A stretch of 50,064 nucleotides of DNA from Symploca sp. SIO2C1 (GCA_010692635.1 JAAHGL010000036.1:1-50064); one strand, 5' to 3'. Shown: positions 15,686 to 27,582, counted from the first letter of the stretch. Notes: generated from the sequence alone by a model not told the origin. Made by a program: numbers and translations.

Positions 15686-17017
15686 ATGGCAGTATACAAT
15701 GATCGCGAAGCATTTATCCCCTACCGTCGCAGTGATCTAATTGATCTTTGCATCTCTGATGGTCAGCTTTCTGTTGACCAACAAGGGACCTTCCGCGAAT
15801 TTTGCAATATTCTTTCAGCCTACTATCACTTCCAGTTTCACAGTTACTTAGAAACAATAAAATACAACTTTGAGCCTTTCAACCCCGATTCCATCACCAA
15901 AGTTGTTCATCAGCCAGACCCGATGGAACTACAGCAGATGGAGGAAAAACTCGTTGTAGCTGTCATCGAAGTTCTGGAACGCGCTAACTACATTCCCCTC
16001 TCCCAAGAGTCTCTTCAACGTGCCTTTAAAGTAAAATCCCTCATTGACCTCAAAACAGATATTGATTTTAATGAGTTTGAACAACTCGTTTGCTATTATC
16101 GCGGCGATGATATTCAAACCATCAAAACCAAACGGTGGTTTTGGCACAAAGAAATCCAGTTGGACATCCTCAAACAGATTTTTGTTCTTTTGCGATTTAA
16201 AGATGCCACTTACTTTGAAGATAAAAACGTTGATATCAAGACACTTAAGTTTATCCCCGGTAAAGCTTACATTTACTATTATCAAAATGTTCCCAAACCG
16301 GATCTAGAGTTCCTCTTTCCCAACATCAAAGCTAGTATGACCTGGAAAGATCGACTTTTGCTCGTTGTTCCTGCGATCGGTGCAGCCATTCCTCTCTTGT
16401 TGAAGATTGCGCCTCAAATTCTCCTGATAATCGGTGCGATCGCTTTCCTGACCCTTGGTCAACCTCTGGATATCGCAGCTCTCCGAGCTGACGAGGAATC
16501 TGTAAAAGATCTTGCGCCTCTGCTTTTGGCAATCCTTTCTCTGCTCATAGCTCTGGGGGGGTTTACGTTCCAGCAGTATACCAAATACCAGAGCAAGAAA
16601 ATCAAATTTCAGAAAGAGGTAACTGATACACTCTTCTTTCGTAACATTGCTAGCAACATCAGTGCCCTCAGCACCCTCATCGATTTTGCTGAAGAGGAAG
16701 AAACGAAAGAAATTCTTTTAGTCTACTACCATTTACTCACAAGCGATCGCCCCCTCACACCCCAAGAACTCGACGATCACATCGAAAAATGGATGGATGA
16801 GAAACTGGGCACTAAAATCGATTTTGATATCCAAGGTCCATTGAACAACCTCGCTAAAATCCGGGGGGATTTCACCCAGGCTGATCACCTAGTCAAAGAT
16901 CAGCCCCTCTTATCTTTTGACAATCAGCATCGCTGCCGACTTCTCCCCCTCAACCAGGCTAAGCAAGTCATTGATTACGTCTGGGATAATGCTTTTTTGT
17001 TTTCGCACGGGAACTAG
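15686..17017 (+). CDS. DUF3754/TMEM143-family membrane protein
   Basis: 443 aa. A soluble N-terminal half contains REAFIPYRRSDLIDLC and the stretch RWFWHKEIQLDILKQIFVLLRFKD. Two membrane segments follow (about 230-255 LLLVVPAIGAAIPLLL to ILLIIGAIAFLTL, and about 280-300 LLLAILSLLIALGGF). A C-terminal soluble part reads DTLFFRNIASNISALSTLIDFAEEEETKE. This architecture matches the DUF3754 family, related to mitochondrial TMEM143. The cellular role is unknown. Divergent from the DUF3531 gene with a 118-bp AT-rich gap between them. Confidence 0.8.
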   Translation: MAVYNDREAFIPYRRSDLIDLCISDGQLSVDQQGTFREFCNILSAYYHFQFHSYLETIKYNFEPFNPDSITKVVHQPDPMELQQMEEKLVVAVIEVLERANYIPLSQESLQRAFKVKSLIDLKTDIDFNEFEQLVCYYRGDDIQTIKTKRWFWHKEIQLDILKQIFVLLRFKDATYFEDKNVDIKTLKFIPGKAYIYYYQNVPKPDLEFLFPNIKASMTWKDRLLLVVPAIGAAIPLLLKIAPQILLIIGAIAFLTLGQPLDIAALRADEESVKDLAPLLLAILSLLIALGGFTFQQYTKYQSKKIKFQKEVTDTLFFRNIASNISALSTLIDFAEEEETKEILLVYYHLLTSDRPLTPQELDDHIEKWMDEKLGTKIDFDIQGPLNNLAKIRGDFTQADHLVKDQPLLSFDNQHRCRLLPLNQAKQVIDYVWDNAFLFSHGN

Positions 17018-17023
17018 TGCCGC

Positions 17024-17060
17024 TGCGCGGAATTAAGAATTAATAATGCTTATAGAGTAA
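17024..17060. repeat. post-stop repeat shared with 9912-9966
   Basis: CTGCGCGGAATTAAGAATT then AATGCTTATAGAGTAAG, immediately after the DUF3754 stop codon, matching the sequence after folC apart from the length of the central heptamer array. Confidence 0.55.
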
Positions 17061-17065
17061 GTGAG

Positions 17066-17647
17066 TCAAGACGGTTTTAATAACAATGGCTGAGAATCAT
17101 TAATCGTGTATTTGCTGAATCGCTCGACATCAAGGATAAAAATAGTTGTTGAGAGTGCTCCAGAAGATAGAACCACTGCATGGCTGATCATCTTAAAAAC
17201 ATTAGACTGATGATTAGACTCGGGAAGTGCTTGCATGATCTCCAACGGTAACTCTACCAAATTAGGAGGTTCATCCACTGCAATCCCGCAAAGTGCTCCC
17301 TGGTAATCCCTTGTAATGACTAAAAAAGTTTGCTTAACTGGTAATTGAGGGAAACTACCTGTAGTTACTAGTTGAGTGACATGTGGGTTTGTTTGCTCAG
17401 ATTGAGGTGAACCCAAGCAAGCTAACTGCTCATGCCAATCCAAAACTTGAATCATATGACGCCCAATTTTGACTAACCCCATTGTTCTCAAACTCCCCGT
17501 GAGCTCAAAGGAACAATTTACTACCTTCAGTACATCTTGAATTGGGAGCGCTAGGAAATAATCTGCGATCTTAAAAACAATGAACTTACCTGCATTTGAC
17601 TCCTGGTACATGGCTCTTTCTGAAACTAATTCACATTCAACTTGCAT
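17066..17647 (-). CDS. CheW-like adaptor, last gene of the pix-like operon
   Basis: 193 aa with one CheW domain: KFIVFKIADYFLALPIQDVLKVV at the N-terminus, GLVKIGRHMIQVLDW in the middle and CGIAVDEPPNLVELP later. CheW adaptors tie chemoreceptors to the CheA kinase. It starts at ATG 17647, only five bases after the stop of the hybrid kinase gene, so the two are almost certainly co-transcribed. It carries a C-terminal extension (VERFSKYTINDSQPLLLKPS). A CheW after pixL is not part of the basic Synechocystis pixGHIJL order and may be a second adaptor or a modulator. Confidence 0.85.
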   Translation of the reverse strand: MQVECELVSERAMYQESNAGKFIVFKIADYFLALPIQDVLKVVNCSFELTGSLRTMGLVKIGRHMIQVLDWHEQLACLGSPQSEQTNPHVTQLVTTGSFPQLPVKQTFLVITRDYQGALCGIAVDEPPNLVELPLEIMQALPESNHQSNVFKMISHAVVLSSGALSTTIFILDVERFSKYTINDSQPLLLKPS

Positions 17648-17652
17648 CTTGA

Positions 17653-20600
17653 TTAATTAGGAAACTTTTGCCCAAATAAACCTCTCACCTTAGTCAATAA
17701 CTCGTGTTCTAGATAAGGTTTAGTGAGATAGGTAGTTGCACCCAACTCTGTAGCGATTAAGCGATGCTTCTCACCACTCCGAGAAGTCAGAATCACTACA
17801 GGAATATTTGCTAAAGCGGGGTCTTGTTGACGATATTTGAGAAACTCAAACCCATTCATACGAGGCATCTCAATATCGCAGATTACTAACTCAATGTCTG
17901 TCTGGTGCTGAAGTGTTTCTAGAGCTTCGTAACCATCCTTAGCCTGAACTACCTGATAGTTAGCCTTTTCTAGAGTCAGGGCTAGAGTTTGACGTAGAGT
18001 GATTGAGTCATCCACTAGGAGAACCATTTGGCTTGATTTTGCCTGAAAATTGGAAACTGGTGCCCCTGGCAAAGCCGCATGAGTCTGGGAAGTTAATTGC
18101 TGTTGGCTCGGTCCAAGGGTACGAGGTGTTAAATTAACCACATCCTCCTGTAGGTCAGAGCTTGGCATTATTTGCCCCACATAGTTGGTTTGGGTGATAC
18201 TCCTTGCAGCGACCAAACTTGGCTGAGCTCTTTCTAGAGTACTTTGCCCACTAAAGCCATCCCTAGAAGTTTGTCGCTGGGAGATGCAATCCATCAAAGC
18301 AGCTCCATCAATTACCAACGTTAACTGACCATCAGCTAGAATACTGCTTCCATAGACATAGCTTGGCGCTAACATTATTGCCCCCAAAGGACGGATCACT
18401 AATTCCTGATCCCCAAACAGCTGATCTACTTCCAATCCCAGCAACTCATTCTGGCAACGAATGAGCATCAAAGGCATGACTTGCTGTTGAGAGGCTAAGG
18501 TATGCTTGTATTGGGAATCCAAAGGTTCGGGAACTGGCAAGGAATAATCCAGAATTTTCTCAAGTCTATAGATCGGGATAAGTTGTTCTGAGTCACCTTT
18601 ACCCCACCGCAGGACTTTGCCATCTTCCCAGCACCGGAGCTGCTCAGGGCGGGGAATGAGAATTTGCTCGATCGCTTCAGCAAGTAAGGCATAGGTACGG
18701 TTACCAGCCTGACACAGGAGTAATTTAGAGATTGTCAGGTTTTGGGGGATCTGGAGTATAAAGCTTGTACCTTGGTAAAGTTCAGAATTCACTTCAACTG
18801 AACCTTGGAGAACTTGTAGCTGGGCACGAACCACATCAAGACCAATGCCTCGCCCAGAGAGATCATTCACCCCAGAGGTGGTAGAAAAACCTGGTTCAAA
18901 CAGTAGCTCTTTCAACTGAGCCTCATTCAGAATCCCAGCTTGTTGAGGACTAATAAGTTGACGCTCTACCGCTCGTTGGCGAATTTTCTCAAAATCCAGT
19001 CCTTGCCCGTCATCCCGGACTTCAATCACTAGATATCTACCCCGGTAGTAGGCACAAATTGTAATCTGACCTTTTTCCAGCTTGCCCCGTTGTTGTCGAA
19101 TAGCAGGAGACTCAATCCCGTGATCAAAGGCATTGCGAACTAGGTGCAGCAGGGGGTCATAGAGTTTTTGGGCTACTACCTTATCTGCCATCACTTCAGT
19201 GCCAAGAATTTCTACGTTCACCGGCTTATGGTGTAAAGCTTCCAGCTGTTGTAGTACACGAGGTAAAGGAGCAAAGATTTCTCCTAAAGGTATCATCCTG
19301 GCTTCCATCACCACATCACGGGTACTAGTCAATAGGCGACGTTGGGTTTCTAAGGTTTGATGAGACTGCCGAGCGAATAGTTCAATGGCGTCATTGGCTT
19401 CTGCTAACTGCACAGCATCTTCAAGAACAGACTGAATCAAGAGCTGGGCTTCACTATATTCATCTAGTTCTAAGGAATCAAAAAGATTTTGTTGTTTGGG
19501 AATTGGGAATTGGGAATTGGGAATTGGGAATTGGGAATTGGGAATTGGGAATTGAGAATTATTTCCTTGCTTCCCCATCTCCCCATCTCCCCATCTCCGT
19601 GTCTCCCCATTGCACCGTTCGATGATGAACAGGCGATCAGACCAATCCCTTAGTTGATCAAGTAGTTGTCGATGTTGCTGAACACGGGCAAGAAGATTTT
19701 TCACCGCACCTTGTAGCTGTTCATTCTGGAGTAACTGGCGGTTGTGGTTGGTTAGTAATTCCCCAATTGAGTAATTCAGGTGTTCTAAATGCTGAACCTT
19801 TACCCGCACAGTACTAGGTAATTCAGTAAGGGTTGGGGTTGTCGGTAGTTGGGGTGATCTTTTCGTCTTCTCTCCATCTCTTTGTCTCTCTTCTTGCCTA
19901 TCTAAGATTATGGAGGCAGAGTCATCAGCTACTGCTGTTTCTTCATCTAGCTCGCTTTCTAGGGAGACGAAGACAGAGTCGTCAGCTATTTCTATATCTT
20001 GATCTAGCTCTCCATCTAGGGAAAAGAAGGCAGACTCATCAGCTACTTCTATATCTTCATCTAATTCCCCTATTCCTCCCCAAATGACTTCCAGGAGAGA
20101 GTCAGTTTCGTTCTGTGATTCACCCAAGTCGAAACTAGACTCAGCTGGATCAGTTACCGGTTCAATTTCGAGTTGAGTTACTGAATCCTGAGAGTATGGG
20201 GGAGTAACTGGTTGTTCTTCCTCGCCTTGGCTTTGTTCTTCATCTGCTCTGCTATCTATTTCGTCTACTTCCCTACTTTCTAAAGGTGTTATACCAGCTA
20301 GTTCTTGCAAAGCGAGGGAAGGTTTTCCTCCCTGAATGCGATCGCCATTCAGTACTACTGCTTGTCCTTCCCGGAAGTCTGCTAAAGCAATCTGAGCAAT
20401 GTTCTGTGCTTGTTCTGGGTGAGCAGCCAACGCTGCGATCGCAGTTTGAGCAATCTCCCCAAATCCTTGCAGCATCAGAGATTCAGCTAAGCCGAGTAAA
20501 ATTTCTGCTTGAGTCTGTAGGGTGGTAGCAATTTCTGTCGATTGGTCAGTTTCTAGGACTGCGGCAAGTTCATCTAATCTTTGGGTAACTCCAACTTCAA

Positions 20601-21072
20601 AAATGGACTGGGTGACATCAAAACCTAATTCTACCGAAGAGGGGAGGTGTGCTTCCTGGCTAAAACAGTCTCCTAGCTTCTCTTGCAATTGGGCAAAAAC
20701 AGCAGCGGTTCGACTTTTGACCCCAGCTTCATCAACTTGTCCACCTCTTAGTTCAGCAGTTAAAGGTAAGCGCAGGCATTCATAACCCTCGAAAAGTAAT
20801 GCTTCTACTTCTGAATCAATAGATATGTCTGGTTGACAGAGAGCTTTGAAAATATCTTCTAGATAATGGGCTACAGTTTTAATGGTTTCTAATCCCACAC
20901 TGGCAGCTGCTCCTTTAAGAGTGTGGGTAGTTCGCATCAAATTGTGGACTTTATTAATACTGCAATCTTCTCTAAGACTGAGCAAATCTTGCTCCAAAGC
21001 TTGCAGCAGTTCCGGTGCCTCCTCGAGAAAGTAGCGATAACCTTGCTCGCGAATAGTTGGATTTGTTGTCAT
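17653..21072 (-). CDS. pixL: hybrid CheA histidine kinase with receiver domain (PixL-like)
   Basis: 1,139 aa. An Hpt domain at the N-terminus has phospho-acceptor H50 ([12 protein letters not shown]). A long acidic linker (about 260-400) follows, with a DE-rich 20-residue unit repeated three times ([12 protein letters not shown] type). Then come a dimerisation helix pair, the kinase domain ([31 protein letters not shown]), a CheW-like domain and a C-terminal receiver ([35 protein letters not shown]). This is the layout of PixL/PilL-type kinases that drive type IV pilus motility. Nine GGGAATT heptamers (19498-19560) sit in frame and add three NSQFPIP units before the kinase core. The start codon ATG 21072 is preceded by heptamer repeats, with no ribosome binding site. 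Confidence 0.9.
19498..19560. repeat. STRR array inside the pixL coding region
   Basis: Eight perfect GGGAATT units and one GAGAATT, 63 bp in all. On the coding strand it encodes (NSQFPIP)x3, since three 7-mers equal seven codons. A CTCCCCAT array lies next to it (19573-19606), also translated (WGDGEMG). The same GGGAATT heptamer fills the leader of the gene at 21082-21138. Confidence 0.9.
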
Positions 21073-21074
21073 GG

Positions 21075-21138
21075 GAATGGGGAATTGGGAATTGGGAATT
21101 GGGAATTGGGAATTGGGAATTGGGAATTGGGAATGGGA
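21075..21138. repeat. STRR array in the pixL leader
   Basis: GGAATGG then tandem GGAATTG units occupy the region directly upstream of the pixL start codon, where a ribosome binding site would be expected. Copy number here could alter expression of the kinase gene. Confidence 0.85.
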
Positions 21139-21215
21139 ATTTGAGGTACTTTGGATGGGAAGAAAGAGTAACTAGTGGCAAACTTTTGCCTAGTGCCACA
21201 CAAGGGAAATAAGTG

Positions 21216-21319
21216 ATACCAAATCTGGTTACTACAGAACACATATCTTATTGAGAAAATCTTGATATATATCGCTTGTAGTTGACTTATTTGTGGTCTA
21301 GGTAAAGCGGATTTGGTAT
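21216..21319. mobile_element. short inverted-repeat element, family C (intact copy)
   Basis: A 104-bp element with ends ATACCAAATCTG and inverted CGGATTTGGTAT, one mismatch. It lies between pixJ and pixL. It is the uninterrupted counterpart of the copy at 29819-30100, which carries a family B element. An isolated ATACCAAATCTG end also occurs near 28092. Confidence 0.75.
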
Positions 21320-21414
21320 GACTAGTTAAAAAAGCTTAGAAGGCTTAATGTATAAACTTTCTTCGTTTTTGCACTAGATGCACTAGCAATTCCCAATTCC
21401 CCATTCCCTCAATT

Positions 21415-24400
21415 TCAATCAACCTTAAACTGATCGGTACTAGCTTGAAGGTTCTGAGCCATCATCAAGAGGTCTTGGAAAGATAGAGAAATTTTGATAG
21501 AATCCTCCGAAGTTTGGTTAGCGATCGCAGCAACATCAGTCATGGTTTCCGTCACCGATTGAAACTCCTGGGTTTGTACCTGGGTTGACTGGGTAATACC
21601 CTCGACTAACTGGCTGATTTGGTTAGTGGCTTCTACAATCTCATTGAGATTCTGGCGGGCATCCCGTACCATGGCAGTTCCCTGTGCCACCTGTTGTATG
21701 CCTGTCTCCATGACTGTGGATACTTCAGCTGTACCCTGCTGGATTTCCTGCACCAACTGCTCAATCTCACTAGTGGCTTCGGCAGACTGACGTGCGAGAG
21801 AACGTACCTCATCAGCTACGACGACAAAACCCCGTCCGTACTCGCCAGCTCTAGTAGCTTCAATTGCGGCGTTGAGTGCCAGCAGTTGGGTTTGGGTAGT
21901 AAAGTTGCTAATTAGGTTGACTACCCGCGAAACCTTTTGAGAAGACTCACTTAAGCGCTTGAGACGCTTACTGGTTTCTGCCACCGTTTCCCGAATGTCC
22001 ATAATGCCTTCTACGGTGCGGTTCATGGCTGCATCCCCTTGCCGTACAGTATGGTTGGCTTGCTGAGCCGCAATTTCTACCTGTTGAGCACTCATTTCTA
22101 CTGCTTCGGTAGAATTGACCATCATTTGGATTTGTGCTAAAGCTTGACCAAGAGCCTGGAACTGCTGCTGAGCTTGGTTAGTCAGGCCAGTAATGGCAGA
22201 CTCGCTACCTTGGGAGGTTTGGGCAACTTGCCTAGAAGCGGTTTTCACCTGTTTCACAATGCCGCGTAGACTTTGCAGCGTGTTGTTGTAAGCATCGGCA
22301 ATAGTACCCACTTCATTTTCGGTTACAGTCGCCCGGACTGTTAAATCCCCATTGAGGGCAGGTCGAACTGCGGACAATAACTGGATCACATCCTGCTGGA
22401 GTTGCTCTTTGGCAGTCTTTTCCCGTGCCGCTGCCAAAGTTAATTGCTCGGTTTGCTCTCGGAGTTGCTCCAAGTATTCGGCTTGTTGTAAGGCAAGACC
22501 TACCTGCACCCCAACCTGAACTAGCAAGTTAATATCTATTTGCTCCCATTGACGGGGTGCATCATGTTGATAAGCTCCTAATAACCCCCAAAGTTGCTCG
22601 CCTTTGAAGATCGGTGCAATGATGTAGGCTTTGGTCCCCCATTGTTTTAGCTGTCGGATGTGATGTTTATCTAATCCGGCAGTATCTTGCTCAAGCTCGT
22701 CGATATTGTTGATACTCAGAGTTTCCTTGCTGCGATACCGACCCCCCCGAGTTTCTTGGAGGTAAGGATCTTCGTATCGAGCTAGCTCAGTTCCCACAAT
22801 TTTGACGCAATCGCTGCCCAGCTCTTCAACTACAAATTCACCACTCCAGTCAGAATTAAAGCGGTAGACAGCTACTCGATCACTGTTCAGTTGTCTTCTT
22901 AATTCCCGAAGAGCTAACTGCCACAGGTTATCCAACGAGAAATTCTCTTGAATGAGAACCAATCCCAACCTATAGATTAGTTGACTGTAAATTGTCCCTC
23001 TCTCAACTGAGGTGGCTAACTTTTGTGACTGCACACGCAGTTCCTCAATATATTCGGCCTGTTTGATGGCAACACCAAACTGTTTGCCAATCTGAGCTAG
23101 TAAGTTGATTTCTTCTTCTTGCCAATAACGAGAACTATCATTTTGATAAGCACCGAGTAAACCCCAGAGCTTGTCTCCGGCGAAAACTGGCACAATTACA
23201 TAAGCTTTGACCTCAAATTGCTCTAAAATTTCTCGGTGACAGGGAGTATGGATCGTCTCGTAGATATCGTTAACTACAAAGTTTTCGTGTTTGCGATACC
23301 GACCACCTTGAGTCCGTTGTAAAAAGGTATCAGGCCAAACTGTTTCAATACCAGGTCCGACAACTTTCACCCAACCTTTAGCTACTGACTCTGCAACAAA
23401 AGTACCACTCCAGTCAGCATGGAAACGATAGACTGCTAAGCGATCGCATTCAAGCAACTCTCGGACTTCTTTGGTTACTGTCTGAAAAATGGTGTCAATA
23501 TCTGAAGTTTCGCGAATCTTGTCGATTACCCTGGCAACTGCTTGCTGCCGCTCTGTAGCTTTTGTTGCTTGTTCAATAGAATCAACCTGCCGTACAGCAA
23601 CTGTTAATTGCTTAACCATCTCAGACAGAAAATTGATGTCTTCCTTCTGCCAGTGACGAGGAGCTGAATTTTGGTAAGCAGCCATAAAACCCCAAAGTTT
23701 TTCTCCAGTGAAAACTGGCATAATCAGATAAGATTTAGCCTCAATTTTCTCTAAAAGGTTGAGGTAACAGGAACTATAACCAACCTGTTGGATATCTTCA
23801 ACAATTAAGGGTTCGTTGGGGTGATAATCGCTTCCCTCGCTTTCTCGTAAATGGGTATCAGAAGGCCAAACCATTTTGGTATTGGCTCCTACTACAGAAA
23901 CCCAGCCTGTAGCCACCGACTCCGCCAGAAAAGAGCCACTCCAATCGGGGTTAAAACGATAGACTACCACGCGATCACACTGGAGCTGCTGACGGACTTC
24001 TTTGGTTGCTGTCCGGAAAATGCTGTCAATGTCGGTATTATTGCTAATCTTGTCAATCAGTTTGCCCTTAGCTCTTTCCCACTCTAGCTGTACCAGGTAC
24101 TCTACCTGCTGCTGAGCTTCCCAAAACTGTCGGCCAATGTGAGCCAACAAGGATATTTCTTCCGCTTGCCAATGACGAGGAGTTGAGTTTTGGTAGGCGG
24201 TGAGTAAACCCCACAGTTTTTCCCCTTGGAAAATCGGTACAGTTAGATAAGCTTTGACCTGAAATTGCTCTAAGTATTCAACGAGAACAGGACACAGAGT
24301 TTGATGGATGTTATCAACGGCAAAAGTTTGGTTGTGACGATACCTACCTCCCTGAGTTTCTTGCAAATGATCAGACTCAATAGTTGCCCCTACTAGAGGC

Positions 24401-26886
24401 ACTCCCTCTGTTGCCATAGACTCAGTTATATACTTACCACTCCAATCAGGATTGAAGCGATAGATTGCCACGCGATCGCATTGGAGTTGCTGCCGGACTT
24501 CTCTGGTAAGATTCTCAGAAAAGTTCTCTACATCTCCGCTTTGACAAAGCTTACTGAGTAATTTCGCTGCTGCTTTTTCTCCTACGGGAGCTTTGGCAAT
24601 CTGGGTAGATTGGCTTTGCAATTGTTCCAAACAATCTCTTTGCTGCAGAGCTACTGCCAATTGATTACCAATCTGAGCCAACAACTTGACTTCAGTTTCT
24701 TTCCAAGCACGGGAACTTGAGTTTTGATAGACTGCTAGCAATCCCCACAATTTCTTCCCCTGGAAAATAGGCACAATTACATAGGCCTTAGCCTGGTATT
24801 TTTCCAAGGTTTCCAGGTAGCAGGGAGCAAAGTTAGCAGCATAGATGTCATCAACTTGCTTATATTGCTCCCCTCGGACAAAGCCTCCCCCTTTGGTATT
24901 TTGTAGATAAGTATCGGCAGCGCGGAAGTAAGGCTCTCTCAGCTCCTTACAACTACAGCGCTCATCGTTGATCAGTTCAATACTCTTCAGACTGGGGTCA
25001 GTTTTCTGCTGCTGGATTACGGAAATCCAGCCAGCTCCCACCGATTCCGACAGGAATTCCCCACTCCAGTCAGGGTTAAACCGATAGAGTGCCACGCGAT
25101 CAGCATTGAGCAACAGCCGGACTTCTTTGGTGGTGGTTCTGGAGATGGTATCTATGTCCAATGTCCGGCGAATCTGATCAAGTAAGTTGGCAACAGCTTG
25201 TTCTCTCTGTGCTGCTTGAGCTAGTTGCTGGGATTGCTCTTCTAGCTGTGCCGCTAATTTAAATTCCTTAAGGATACCACCGAGACGCTCACTAAATAGT
25301 GAGAGCAGTGTAACCTCATCATCTTGCCAGTGACGAGGACCTGAGTTTTGGTAAATGGCTAGTAAACCCCAAAGTCGATCACCTTGGAAAATTGGGGCAA
25401 TAATGTAAGCCCTAGCCTGGTATTTTGCTAGGGTACTAATGTAGCAATCAGAGAAGCCAGCATTATAGATATCGTCAACCCGCTTGATTTGCTGACCGGT
25501 GAAATAGCTACCCCCTTGTGTCTGTTGGAGCAAGGTGTCAGTGGTACTAGAACTAGCAGGAAAACCAAACCGCTTCACTGTACAGTGGTCAGAGGCTGTG
25601 ATCTCTTTGGATTTGAGGGTGGTATCTTCTTGTTGTGCTTGAATTACTGGTATCCAGCCAGCGGCAACTGATTCAGCAACAAATTCACCACTCCAGTCAG
25701 CATTGAAGCGGTAAATAGCTACTCGGTCAGCTTCATAAAATTGCCGTAGTTCTTGGGTAATGTTACCAAGAGCAGTGTAGGTATCACTAGAAGCTGAGGT
25801 TCTCCCCAGAATTTGCTCCAAGATAATTTCTTGCTGAGCCTGCTCTTGCCGTCGTTGGCGGAATTCCAAAGGCTGCAAATTCAGTCTCAGTTCAGTGACA
25901 AGTTGGTAGAGCAGCATGATTTCAGCTTCCTGCCATTGCCGAGAACTAGAGCATTGGTGTAGGACCAATAAGCCCCATAGCTGCTCCTGTAGTAAAATTG
26001 GCAGGCTTAGACTAGCTTTAACCTGAAACCTTTCCAGTAGTTGCAATTGGTAAGGACTGACAGATGTATCCGAGACTTGACTCAGAGCTATGACTTGCTT
26101 TTGCTGGTAGTCTAGCCGATGCTCAGCTCCAAAAGTGTTAATTAGTAGGGATTCACCCAAACTAGGAGTGTAGCCAGCTGTCATAGACTCAGCCTCTACT
26201 ATGCCTCGGCTTTCAGTCTGGCAACGATAGATTAATACTCGGTCTACTTTGAAATACTTACGAATTTCATTTACTGCAGTTGTAAGCAGAGTTCGAGTGT
26301 TTGGTGCTTGGTGCAGTTGACTCGCAAGGTTGAATAACTCCTGCCGCCTATCCCTAAAGTGTTGCTCAAGATTGACATCTAGATCAACATTCAATCTAGT
26401 AGAAGTCAAATTACCATTGCTATTACTCAGTGATTGGTCAAGTTGGGACCGAGTATCGAGTTTTTGCTTAGATTGATCGAGTTCTTGCATGATTTTTTCT
26501 TCAGTTAATGCTAAATCTGGTTGAGGGATAATTTCCTGTTCCCATTCCTTAGGTAAAGGAGGTTGATTATTGATATCTGTCCCCGACAATGTTTCAGTTG
26601 ATACAAGAACAGTAGAAGAAACTAACTGCTCCTGCCTTGTTTCTTCAGAGGAAAAGGAAGATTTGAGATCAAAACACTCCTCCTGGTTTTCCCTCTCTTG
26701 ACTTTTCTGCTTGTCTTCGTTGCTATTTGCCGGTTGGAGGACTTTCTGCGAATAGTTCAATGAGTCATAAGGTAGTTGCCAGTTGGACAACTGGTTATCA
26801 CTTGTGTCATCTTGTTGGTCAATACTCCTCTTGATTCGCTTCATCAATCGCCATGTGGGAGAGGAGTTTAATTGAAAAAAACTCAA
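21415..26886 (-). CDS. pixJ: seven-GAF soluble methyl-accepting photoreceptor (PixJ/PtxD-like)
   Basis: About 1,823 aa from TTG 26886, with no membrane segment. After a polar N-terminal region come seven GAF domains (roughly 190-340, 370-540, 580-745, 785-930, 945-1095, 1130-1275, 1310-1470), a HAMP-like linker (1500-1550) and a chemoreceptor signalling domain (tip near 1675: [27 protein letters not shown]). Most GAFs have [16 protein letters not shown], typical of cyanobacteriochrome-related GAFs. A Cys at the bilin-attachment position is present in GAF2 (SDCY), GAF3 (APCY), GAF5 (SSCY) and GAF6 (TPCH), displaced in GAF4 and absent from GAF1 and GAF7. Seven GAFs match PtxD of Nostoc punctiforme, needed for positive phototaxis. 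The start codon overlaps the pixI stop (TTGA), six bases after AGGAGG. Confidence 0.9.
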   Translation of the reverse strand: MSFFQLNSSPTWRLMKRIKRSIDQQDDTSDNQLSNWQLPYDSLNYSQKVLQPANSNEDKQKSQERENQEECFDLKSSFSSEETRQEQLVSSTVLVSTETLSGTDINNQPPLPKEWEQEIIPQPDLALTEEKIMQELDQSKQKLDTRSQLDQSLSNSNGNLTSTRLNVDLDVNLEQHFRDRRQELFNLASQLHQAPNTRTLLTTAVNEIRKYFKVDRVLIYRCQTESRGIVEAESMTAGYTPSLGESLLINTFGAEHRLDYQQKQVIALSQVSDTSVSPYQLQLLERFQVKASLSLPILLQEQLWGLLVLHQCSSSRQWQEAEIMLLYQLVTELRLNLQPLEFRQRRQEQAQQEIILEQILGRTSASSDTYTALGNITQELRQFYEADRVAIYRFNADWSGEFVAESVAAGWIPVIQAQQEDTTLKSKEITASDHCTVKRFGFPASSSTTDTLLQQTQGGSYFTGQQIKRVDDIYNAGFSDCYISTLAKYQARAYIIAPIFQGDRLWGLLAIYQNSGPRHWQDDEVTLLSLFSERLGGILKEFKLAAQLEEQSQQLAQAAQREQAVANLLDQIRRTLDIDTISRTTTKEVRLLLNADRVALYRFNPDWSGEFLSESVGAGWISVIQQQKTDPSLKSIELINDERCSCKELREPYFRAADTYLQNTKGGGFVRGEQYKQVDDIYAANFAPCYLETLEKYQAKAYVIVPIFQGKKLWGLLAVYQNSSSRAWKETEVKLLAQIGNQLAVALQQRDCLEQLQSQSTQIAKAPVGEKAAAKLLSKLCQSGDVENFSENLTREVRQQLQCDRVAIYRFNPDWSGKYITESMATEGVPLVGATIESDHLQETQGGRYRHNQTFAVDNIHQTLCPVLVEYLEQFQVKAYLTVPIFQGEKLWGLLTAYQNSTPRHWQAEEISLLAHIGRQFWEAQQQVEYLVQLEWERAKGKLIDKISNNTDIDSIFRTATKEVRQQLQCDRVVVYRFNPDWSGSFLAESVATGWVSVVGANTKMVWPSDTHLRESEGSDYHPNEPLIVEDIQQVGYSSCYLNLLEKIEAKSYLIMPVFTGEKLWGFMAAYQNSAPRHWQKEDINFLSEMVKQLTVAVRQVDSIEQATKATERQQAVARVIDKIRETSDIDTIFQTVTKEVRELLECDRLAVYRFHADWSGTFVAESVAKGWVKVVGPGIETVWPDTFLQRTQGGRYRKHENFVVNDIYETIHTPCHREILEQFEVKAYVIVPVFAGDKLWGLLGAYQNDSSRYWQEEEINLLAQIGKQFGVAIKQAEYIEELRVQSQKLATSVERGTIYSQLIYRLGLVLIQENFSLDNLWQLALRELRRQLNSDRVAVYRFNSDWSGEFVVEELGSDCVKIVGTELARYEDPYLQETRGGRYRSKETLSINNIDELEQDTAGLDKHHIRQLKQWGTKAYIIAPIFKGEQLWGLLGAYQHDAPRQWEQIDINLLVQVGVQVGLALQQAEYLEQLREQTEQLTLAAAREKTAKEQLQQDVIQLLSAVRPALNGDLTVRATVTENEVGTIADAYNNTLQSLRGIVKQVKTASRQVAQTSQGSESAITGLTNQAQQQFQALGQALAQIQMMVNSTEAVEMSAQQVEIAAQQANHTVRQGDAAMNRTVEGIMDIRETVAETSKRLKRLSESSQKVSRVVNLISNFTTQTQLLALNAAIEATRAGEYGRGFVVVADEVRSLARQSAEATSEIEQLVQEIQQGTAEVSTVMETGIQQVAQGTAMVRDARQNLNEIVEATNQISQLVEGITQSTQVQTQEFQSVTETMTDVAAIANQTSEDSIKISLSFQDLLMMAQNLQASTDQFKVD

Positions 26887-27413
26887 TATTTTCCTCCTGC
26901 TTGTGTTTTTTGCCAGAGAGGACACTGAGTAATCGCTTTGACATCTAAAACAGTACCGTTGCCCCCTGGTAAAGCACCAAGGACAAAAGGTAGGAGGCAG
27001 GAAGGAAATAATCCTGGAGCTGTTGGCTGGAGTCGTTGCAATTCATGTAACTCAATGTCGTTAACTTGTTGCACCACCAAACCTAAGGATTGATCATTGA
27101 CTTGAACCACCATTGCCACAGGAGATGTTGCAACCGCTCCTTGAAGCGACAGAGGCTCACCGCCGACAAGATGGTTAAGATCTACAAGCCAAAGCATGTT
27201 TCCTCGCCAATTGCAAATTCCTAAAACGCAACTGGGCATTTCTGGAACTGGGAGAATTTCTGCTGCATTTACCCTGAGAATTTCCGCAATTTCCTCTAGG
27301 GGTAACAGCGCACTCTCCTCAACACCAAGAGGGAAACGGAGCAACCGCTGGCGGTTTTCTGGAGGCAGTGGCTCTAAGTTGAGTGGATCAAGACTAATTT
27401 GGTTATTTGTCAT
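26883..27413 (-). CDS. pixI: CheW-like adaptor (PixI-like)
   Basis: 176 aa with a single CheW domain: [25 protein letters not shown], then [25 protein letters not shown], and [19 protein letters not shown]. It would couple the seven-GAF receptor to the hybrid kinase. Its stop TGA (26883-26885) overlaps the TTG start of the receptor gene, and its last codons contain the receptor's AGGAGG ribosome binding site, so translation of the two is coupled. ATG 27413 is the start. A stretch of GGGAATT/GGGAATC repeats and a CTCCCCAT array lie upstream (27423-27481). Confidence 0.9.
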   Translation of the reverse strand: MTNNQISLDPLNLEPLPPENRQRLLRFPLGVEESALLPLEEIAEILRVNAAEILPVPEMPSCVLGICNWRGNMLWLVDLNHLVGGEPLSLQGAVATSPVAMVVQVNDQSLGLVVQQVNDIELHELQRLQPTAPGLFPSCLLPFVLGALPGGNGTVLDVKAITQCPLWQKTQAGGKY

Positions 27414-27582
27414 TTGTTATTTGGGAATTGGGAATCGGGAATCGGGAATTGCAAATTGTCTCCCCATCTCTCCATCTCCCCGCAGGTGAGCGAAATAAGA
27501 GAGTGGCTTATCTTTGTAACAAGTATTCACTCATTACTCATTACTCATTTACTCATTACTTAAACAAGCGAACCCATTGACT

